DNA of 18,597 bases, from positions 1 through 18,597 of the forward strand of contig JBLIKP010000049.1 in the NCBI GenBank assembly GCA_047635375.1. The letters run 5' to 3'. Below are positions 13,533-18,597 of the stretch, one piece after another. The position numbers and the translations under genes are program-made. Each line of letters begins with the position of its first letter. Position 1 is the first letter of the stretch. The notes beneath the pieces are model-generated. The model made no database searches, had not been told where the DNA came from, and saw nothing but the letters and a program-made list of their open reading frames with translations. This stretch comes from JBLIKP01 sp047635375. GTDB lineage: Bacteria; Bacteroidota; Bacteroidia; Sphingobacteriales; Sphingobacteriaceae.

Positions 13533-15516
13533 TTATTATAATAGTTGTATTTGGAATAAATCCTGTTACCCTAAATTCAGTCCTACGATTGTATTCATGA
13601 TCTTCTTCAGGGCAATTGATTCCATTTATACATTTATTACGCAATTCGGTTTCTCCAAAACCTTTTGCAGTTATTCTATTATTATTAATTCCTTGAGAAA
13701 CAATATATTCCACAGCCGATTCGGCTCTTTTTTGAGATAATTTTAAATTATATGCATCTGAACCTCTACTATCAGTATGAGAACCAATCTGAATTTTAAT
13801 GCCGGGATTATCGTTTAACATTTTAAATACAACATCCAGTTGAACTTCAGCATCTGGACGTATATTGGATTTGTTAAAATCGTAATAAATATCTTTAACA
13901 ACTATCTCCTTATTCAATACTATCCTCTCTAATTCTAATTCTAATTCAAGCTCCAAATCTAAGTTTAAATCAAGGGAAACTGTATCTGTAATATTTAGGT
14001 CTGACTTATAGATTATTTCATTTCTGGTGAAGTAACTATTTTTTGATAATTTTAAATTAAATGGTCCAAACTTATCAAGAATAAAATATATGCGCCCTTC
14101 GGAATTTAATTCAGTATTAAATACCGAGGTATCAGGAAGGTTGGTTAATTTTTTTACCACATCATTTAGAATAACTTTTTCCCCATTATCTAATCGTTCA
14201 AAAACTTTTATAAAAAGCTTGTAAACTAAGGGTATTGGTTCTTCAATTGGAATCTTCTTAAACTCGTAAATATCATCTTCTCCATTCCCTCCTGGCCTAT
14301 TAGAACTTAGGTAACCAATATTTAAACTATCATTAAAGGCGAAAATCCCAAAATCATCTTTTGGCGAATTTATAGGAGGTCTTAAATTTAATGGAGCATC
14401 CCAACTTCCATTGTTTAATGATTTAGATAAGAAAATATCCAAACCACCTAGTCCTGTTAAATCGGTTGAACTGAAAAACAGCCCGTAATCAGCGCTAATA
14501 AATGGGAAATTCTCATTTCCAACTGTATTAAACTTAGACCCAAGATTTTTAGGTGGCCCCCAATCGTTTCCTAATTTTTTACAGATAAACAAATCAAATC
14601 CTCCAAAATTGTCGTCACTTTTATCCGATGAAAAAATTAAATACTTTCCATCCGGACTAATTGCCGGATGACCAACCGAATAATATGGGTTATTATACCT
14701 AAATGGCATTGCCTCTGACCAATTACCCAAAGAGTCCTTTGTAGAAAAGAAAATTTCTAACTTATTTACTTTATTCTTGTCGTTCCTATCAAGATTGGTT
14801 CGAGTAAAATAGATTGTGTCTTTTTTTGAAGTAAGGGAGACAGGACCATTATGATACTTGTTATTAATAAATTTTGAAAATTTATCTACAGAAACAATTG
14901 TGTCATTTTCAAAACCTGCAACATAAACCTTAAAATATGGTGTACCTAAACCATCATATACGTTACCCGATTTTTCTTTTACTCCCTCAAAACCTCTGTT
15001 TGAGGTGAATAATAATTGATCACCATATTTAAAGGGGGAAATGTCTGATAAATTAGAGTTCAACCTTGAAAGATTTCTCAATTCAAACACTCGAGGACTT
15101 GATAGCCAGGTGATAGAACTATCACAACTTTCAGCGAGGTACTTCATCCTTTTTTCTTGGGCCGGTACCTCCTGTGAATATTTTAAAAACTGTTCTTTAG
15201 CTTCTTTGTACTTTCTAGCGTTTTTCAGAACTAAACCATAATAATAAACAACCTCGCTAGGGCAATTCGAATACTCAAGGGCTTCGATATAACATTCCTC
15301 GGCATTTTTATTTTTATTTAAAAATCTGTAGCAGTCTCCTAATTTAATACAAACGTCTAAGGAAGGATTTCTTTTGTAAGCGTCTAAATAATATGGAATG
15401 GCTTTTCCATATTTTAATTGACTGAAAAAATTATTTCCAATGTACAAGGTTTGTTGCGCAAATAGCACTGAAGAAACCAGTAAAAACAATAAGGTTAAAA
15501 GGCATTTTTTTATCAT
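13525..15516 (-). CDS. T9SS-associated TPR / beta-propeller / OmpA-domain protein (PorE-like)
   Basis: The protein has 663 residues. A signal peptide (1 to about 20, ending VLFA) is followed by TPR-like helices (about 22-130), PD40/WD40-like propeller blades (about 155-435, e.g. GHPAISPDGKYLIFSSD and IGYLSSNRPGGNGEDDIY), a linker with a (LE)n run, and a C-terminal OmpA domain (538-655). The peptidoglycan-binding residues of OmpA are conserved: D582 in SHTDSRG and R597 in LSQKRA. This domain order matches PorE, which links type IX secretion complexes to peptidoglycan in the periplasm. Unlike characterised PorE I see no lipobox. The gene is 41 nt downstream of the PorP/SprF-like gene and in the same direction, which supports a role with the adhesin upstream. 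Confidence 0.85.
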   Translation of the reverse strand: MIKKCLLTLLFLLVSSVLFAQQTLYIGNNFFSQLKYGKAIPYYLDAYKRNPSLDVCIKLGDCYRFLNKNKNAEECYIEALEYSNCPSEVVYYYGLVLKNARKYKEAKEQFLKYSQEVPAQEKRMKYLAESCDSSITWLSSPRVFELRNLSRLNSNLSDISPFKYGDQLLFTSNRGFEGVKEKSGNVYDGLGTPYFKVYVAGFENDTIVSVDKFSKFINNKYHNGPVSLTSKKDTIYFTRTNLDRNDKNKVNKLEIFFSTKDSLGNWSEAMPFRYNNPYYSVGHPAISPDGKYLIFSSDKSDDNFGGFDLFICKKLGNDWGPPKNLGSKFNTVGNENFPFISADYGLFFSSTDLTGLGGLDIFLSKSLNNGSWDAPLNLRPPINSPKDDFGIFAFNDSLNIGYLSSNRPGGNGEDDIYEFKKIPIEEPIPLVYKLFIKVFERLDNGEKVILNDVVKKLTNLPDTSVFNTELNSEGRIYFILDKFGPFNLKLSKNSYFTRNEIIYKSDLNITDTVSLDLNLDLELELELELERIVLNKEIVVKDIYYDFNKSNIRPDAEVQLDVVFKMLNDNPGIKIQIGSHTDSRGSDAYNLKLSQKRAESAVEYIVSQGINNNRITAKGFGETELRNKCINGINCPEEDHEYNRRTEFRVTGFIPNTTIIIKP
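13929..13975. repeat. In-frame hexanucleotide repeat inside the OmpA-domain gene
   Basis: Three perfect CTAATT units (13929-13946) are followed by degenerate hexamers to about 13975. They encode the DLNLDLELELELELER stretch in the linker before the OmpA domain. Because the unit is 6 nt, changes in copy number would alter linker length without breaking the frame. Confidence 0.7.
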
Positions 15517-15557
15517 ATCTAAACCAAATGCGAAATTATTAATAATTTCTAAATCCT

Positions 15558-16490
15558 TTAATAGTTATTGAAAAAATACCTTGGGTTTAACATTATTCTT
15601 TTATTAGGATATAACCTATAAGACAAAGTTATTTCATGAGAAACATTATTGTGATAATACAATTGTGAAGTTGTAAAATCAAAAGAATAGCCTAAACTTA
15701 GTTGATTTGAAACCGCATAATTTAATAGGAAAACAACCGATTCTTGATGCCTGTAAGTAAACCCATAATCAAAGATATTTTTATACGTGAATATTGTTGT
15801 AAAATCAACTTGATAGTTAAATTTTTCGTTTATCCTAACAAGCAAATTAGGGCTGAATGACAAATCGTCCCTTAAATAAAACAACTTCCCATAGGATGCT
15901 CTCAAATGCCTTACTTGCTCTCCTTCTATGGGCCTTGAAACCCCTGAAAAGTTAATTGCTCCCTTATATAAATTATCAATTGACAACCCGAAATTTCCGG
16001 TTAATGTTTTATAATAAAACCCAAATCTTGAATCTGGCAACCAAATTTTTGAATTGGAATTTGGAATTACAATATCTCCTTGATCCCTTTGATTAATCTT
16101 TTCTAATTGAAATCCGCTTTGCTTAACGCCACCACCTATACCGAAGGAAAGAGACTTATCATTGCCTAACCTAAAATGGTAAGAAAAAAATCCAACTAAG
16201 CTATTATCGGTAAAAGCTGTTATTTGATCATTAGTTAACATTAACCCCCATCCCATCTGGGATAGATTTAATGGTCCAGCTAGCGCCAGTTGACTTGTAC
16301 TAGGAGCACCTTCCAAACCAACCCATTGGGATCGATATGATGCCTTAACCGAAGTAAAATCCTCTATCCCTGCAACGGCTGGGTTTAATGCTAGGCGATT
16401 AAATAATAGATTACTTACTCGCGGAGACTGTTGCCCATAGGTAGAAAATACGGTTAATGAAAAAAAAATAACGGTTAGGAGTTTTCTCAT
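15558..16490 (-). CDS. PorP/SprF family type IX secretion outer-membrane protein
   Basis: The protein has 310 residues. A signal peptide (1 to about 20, MRKLLTVIFFSLTVFSTYG) leads to a beta-rich chain with many aromatic-ended strands, as in an outer-membrane barrel. The N-terminal part has the typical pattern NLLFNRLALNPAVAGIEDFTSVKASYRSQWVGLEGAPSTSQLALAGPL, of which ALNPAVAG and YRSQWVGLEGAP are the family marks. PorP/SprF proteins work with type B C-terminal domains of T9SS cargo, helping secrete or attach large adhesins. The gene starts with ATG directly after the adhesin stop (TAA then ATG), so the two are cotranscribed, and it is followed by the OmpA-domain gene. Confidence 0.92.
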   Translation of the reverse strand: MRKLLTVIFFSLTVFSTYGQQSPRVSNLLFNRLALNPAVAGIEDFTSVKASYRSQWVGLEGAPSTSQLALAGPLNLSQMGWGLMLTNDQITAFTDNSLVGFFSYHFRLGNDKSLSFGIGGGVKQSGFQLEKINQRDQGDIVIPNSNSKIWLPDSRFGFYYKTLTGNFGLSIDNLYKGAINFSGVSRPIEGEQVRHLRASYGKLFYLRDDLSFSPNLLVRINEKFNYQVDFTTIFTYKNIFDYGFTYRHQESVVFLLNYAVSNQLSLGYSFDFTTSQLYYHNNVSHEITLSYRLYPNKRIMLNPRYFFNNY

Positions 16491-18597
16491 TTATCTCATT
16501 ATTATAACATAACCTGATTTTACAAATTTTCTCGATGGAACTCTCAAAATATAAAAATAGGAACCATCAGGTAAATTAGTCCCAGTAAAAACATTTTGTT
16601 CGTTGTCATATCCAGTGGTTTCGAAAACCACTTCTCCCCATCGATTAAATACTTGTACGATATTATCAGGGAATTTGTTTAGTCCATCTGTGATATACCA
16701 AACATCATTTACCCCATCATCATTTGGAGTAAATGAATTATAGAAGAATTTAAGGTCCAAATCTATCTGAATAACAGGGAAAAAACAGGTTAATTCATTA
16801 CTATTTTCGCTCAATGGTGCAAAACATTTTGTTCTATCACCAATTGCTCTTACCACAATTGAAATAGTTTTGATCGAGGGGTTTGATTGAGCTTCCCGGT
16901 GTGTAATTCCTGAAAAGCCTGAACTTGGATTTTTCCAAGTTAACCCGCCATCGATACTTATTTCATACCCATTAGCCCCATTAATCACATTCCAAGTGAA
17001 ACTTATTTCTTGGATACCTGAAATTGTATCCCAAATTACAATTGGACTTTCTAAAGCTCGCTCTTGAATTACCTTTAGTATTACTTCTCTGAAATCACTT
17101 TCACAATCCCCAACTTTAGAAATAACATAAATTATAGAATCAGATATTATTTCAGGAGTAAATTCCTTACCTGAAAAAATAAGATCGGATAATGAGGAAT
17201 CAGCATACCAATTAAAAGAAACATTTGGTGTTTGCGATGCAGCAATTAATTTAGCATTCTGGCCAAAACATATTTCAATTTTACCACTTACTGTTGGTTT
17301 GGTAGGATTTGGCAATACCACAATAGATATTTTTGTTCTTGAAGAAATACATCCTCTTTCGTTTGTATGATCAACAAAAATAAATCTTGATGAAGTAAGT
17401 GGTCCGGTTTGATAATTCTCACCTTGGAATAACAAATTCCCCCCAACCTCAGCATCATACCATTTGAAGTCCTTTACATTTGAACCTGACGCTGAAACAG
17501 AAATCAACAATGAATCGCCAGGACATATTGTAGAAGCAAGCGGATCGGCGATAACCACATCTAGGTTGGGTAAAATGGTAATTATAACAGGAGTTCTAAC
17601 TAACGTTACACAACCTTCTGCATTCACCCCTTCAACATAAAATGTGGTGGTAGAATTAATTTTACCAGTGTTAAAAGGATTATCAGTGCTTATTGCGCTT
17701 CCGCCAATAAGGCTGGTATACCAATTAAATGTTACACTTGTTCCTAAGGTACTTGTAGCGGTAAGTTGAACACTACCACCTGCGCAAATTGCAGCAGGTG
17801 GCGGATTAACAGTTATAACATCTAGGTTGGGTAAAATGGTAATTATAACAGGAGTTCTAACTAACGTTACACAACCTTCTGCATTCACGCCTTCAACATA
17901 AAATGCGGTGGTAGAATTAATTTCTCCAGTGTTAAAAGGATTATCAGTGCTTATTGCGCTTCCGCCGATAAGGCTGGTATACCAATTAAATGTTGTGCTA
18001 GTTCCTAAGGTGCTTGAGGCCGTTAATGTAACGCTGTCACCTGGACAAATAACCGAAGCTATTGGGTCCACTGTTATAACATCTAGGTTGGGTAAAATGG
18101 TAATTATAACAGGAGTTCTAACTAACGTTACACAACCTTCTGCATTCACCCCTTCAACATAAAATGTGGTGGTAGAATTAATTTCTCCAGTGTTAAAAGG
18201 ATTGTCAGTGCTTATTGCGCTTCCGCCGATAAGACTGGTATACCAATTAAATGTTACACTTGTTCCTAAGGTGCTTGAGGCCGTTAATGTAACGCTGTCA
18301 CCTGGACAAATAACCGAAGCTATTGGGTCCACTGTTATAACATCTAGGTTGGGTAAAATGGTAATTATAACAGGAGTTCTAACTAACGTTACACAACCTT
18401 CTGCATTCACGCCTTCAACATAAAATGTGGTGGTAGAATTAATTTCTCCAGTGTTAAAAGGATTATCAGTACTTATTGCGCTTCCGCCGATAAGGCTGGT
18501 ATACCAATTAAATGTTACACTTGTTCCTAATGTGCTTGAGGCCGTTAATGTAACGCTGTCACCTGGACAAATAACCGAAGCTATTGGGTCCACTGTT
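16491..18597 (-). CDS. Repeat-rich adhesin with gliding-motility-associated (T9SS type B) C-terminal domain, N-terminus missing
   Basis: At least 702 residues are present; the frame is open to the right edge, so the N-terminus lies outside. From the edge inward come four near-identical 87-residue Ig-like units (containing ICPGDSVTLTASSTLGTS and FYVEGVNAEGCVTLVRTP), a fifth diverged unit, a sixth unit (KIEICFGQNAKLIAASQ) and a fibronectin-like domain (WNVINGANGYEISIDGG). The end is the type B sorting domain: NSFTPNDDGVNDVW, VQVFNRWGEVVFETTGYDN and PDGSYFYILRV. Such proteins are exported through type IX secretion and displayed on the surface. Its first ATG-like codon in this window is internal, not a start. 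The PorP/SprF-like gene begins right after the stop. Confidence 0.93.
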   Translation of the reverse strand, partial: TVDPIASVICPGDSVTLTASSTLGTSVTFNWYTSLIGGSAISTDNPFNTGEINSTTTFYVEGVNAEGCVTLVRTPVIITILPNLDVITVDPIASVICPGDSVTLTASSTLGTSVTFNWYTSLIGGSAISTDNPFNTGEINSTTTFYVEGVNAEGCVTLVRTPVIITILPNLDVITVDPIASVICPGDSVTLTASSTLGTSTTFNWYTSLIGGSAISTDNPFNTGEINSTTAFYVEGVNAEGCVTLVRTPVIITILPNLDVITVNPPPAAICAGGSVQLTATSTLGTSVTFNWYTSLIGGSAISTDNPFNTGKINSTTTFYVEGVNAEGCVTLVRTPVIITILPNLDVVIADPLASTICPGDSLLISVSASGSNVKDFKWYDAEVGGNLLFQGENYQTGPLTSSRFIFVDHTNERGCISSRTKISIVVLPNPTKPTVSGKIEICFGQNAKLIAASQTPNVSFNWYADSSLSDLIFSGKEFTPEIISDSIIYVISKVGDCESDFREVILKVIQERALESPIVIWDTISGIQEISFTWNVINGANGYEISIDGGLTWKNPSSGFSGITHREAQSNPSIKTISIVVRAIGDRTKCFAPLSENSNELTCFFPVIQIDLDLKFFYNSFTPNDDGVNDVWYITDGLNKFPDNIVQVFNRWGEVVFETTGYDNEQNVFTGTNLPDGSYFYILRVPSRKFVKSGYVIIMR
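17559..18597. repeat. Tandem 261-bp repeats in the adhesin gene, about 4 copies
   Basis: The CTAGGTTGGG marker recurs at 17561, 17822, 18083 and 18344, exactly 261 bp apart, and the copies are nearly identical at DNA level. The array continues beyond the window. The leftmost copy (last in reading order) is identical-like for most of its length, but 17751-17815 has a different sequence of the same length, so that unit is a mosaic. Confidence 0.95.

Noticed and set aside
13411..13740. Plus-strand reading frame of 109 residues
   Set aside because: It overlaps the conserved end of the OmpA domain in antisense and has no protein-like features.
17908..18423. Two similar plus-strand reading frames of 84-85 residues
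   Set aside because: They are the antisense of the adhesin repeats, and recur only because the repeats do.
17559..18597. Regular repeats as a CRISPR array
   Set aside because: The 261-bp units are continuous coding repeats without short repeats and unique spacers.

Overview
The window looks like chromosomal DNA from a low-GC, probably gliding or surface-associated member of the Bacteroidota, most likely a Cytophagales-type organism; this is inferred from gene content only. The clues are type IX secretion (T9SS) genes (a PorP/SprF-like protein, a TPR/beta-propeller/OmpA protein resembling PorE, and an adhesin with a gliding-motility-associated C-terminal domain), TAnnTTTG-type -7 promoter elements, few recognisable Shine-Dalgarno sites, and AT-rich intergenic DNA.

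Layout. 1-1957 (minus): a TPR lipoprotein gene followed 7 nt later by thrS, which runs off the left edge. 2023-4038 (minus): a LutA-type iron-sulfur protein and a UMF1-family MFS transporter, 9 nt apart. 4169-7089 (plus): a GCS2-type carboxylate-amine ligase fused to two CBS domains, then an aspartoacylase/succinylglutamate-desuccinylase-like zinc hydrolase, ending at a bidirectional terminator. 7141-9726 (minus): a membrane-anchored SRPBCC-GyrI-like protein, trmH, a 358-nt gap with hairpins (one a plus-strand terminator with no known gene in front of it), and a lipoprotein MsrB. 9727-10415: a long AT-rich gap with inverted repeats and a patch of coding-like DNA. 10416-10955 (plus): a DUF6580-like membrane protein. 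10988-12360 (minus): a sirtuin without zinc cysteines, translationally coupled to a Dph6-like ATP pyrophosphatase. 12458-13409 (minus): a decaying locus holding a response-regulator receiver pseudogene with three in-frame stops and an unrecognised gene that seems split by a one-base frameshift. 13525-18597 (minus): a three-gene surface/secretion cluster of adhesin (incomplete), PorP/SprF-like protein and PorE/OmpA-like protein.

How the genes work together. The clearest functional unit is the last one: a T9SS type B adhesin built from near-identical 87-residue repeats, made together with its likely outer-membrane PorP/SprF partner and a periplasmic OmpA-domain anchor. The GCS2-CBS ligase and the zinc hydrolase next to it could make and break an amide bond on the same unknown metabolite. 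The sirtuin and Dph6-like pair share an overlapping stop/start. No tRNA, rRNA, CRISPR array or intact insertion sequence was seen.

Several starts were moved from upstream TTG codons to ATG. The exception is the GCS2-CBS gene, where TTG is the only plausible start.
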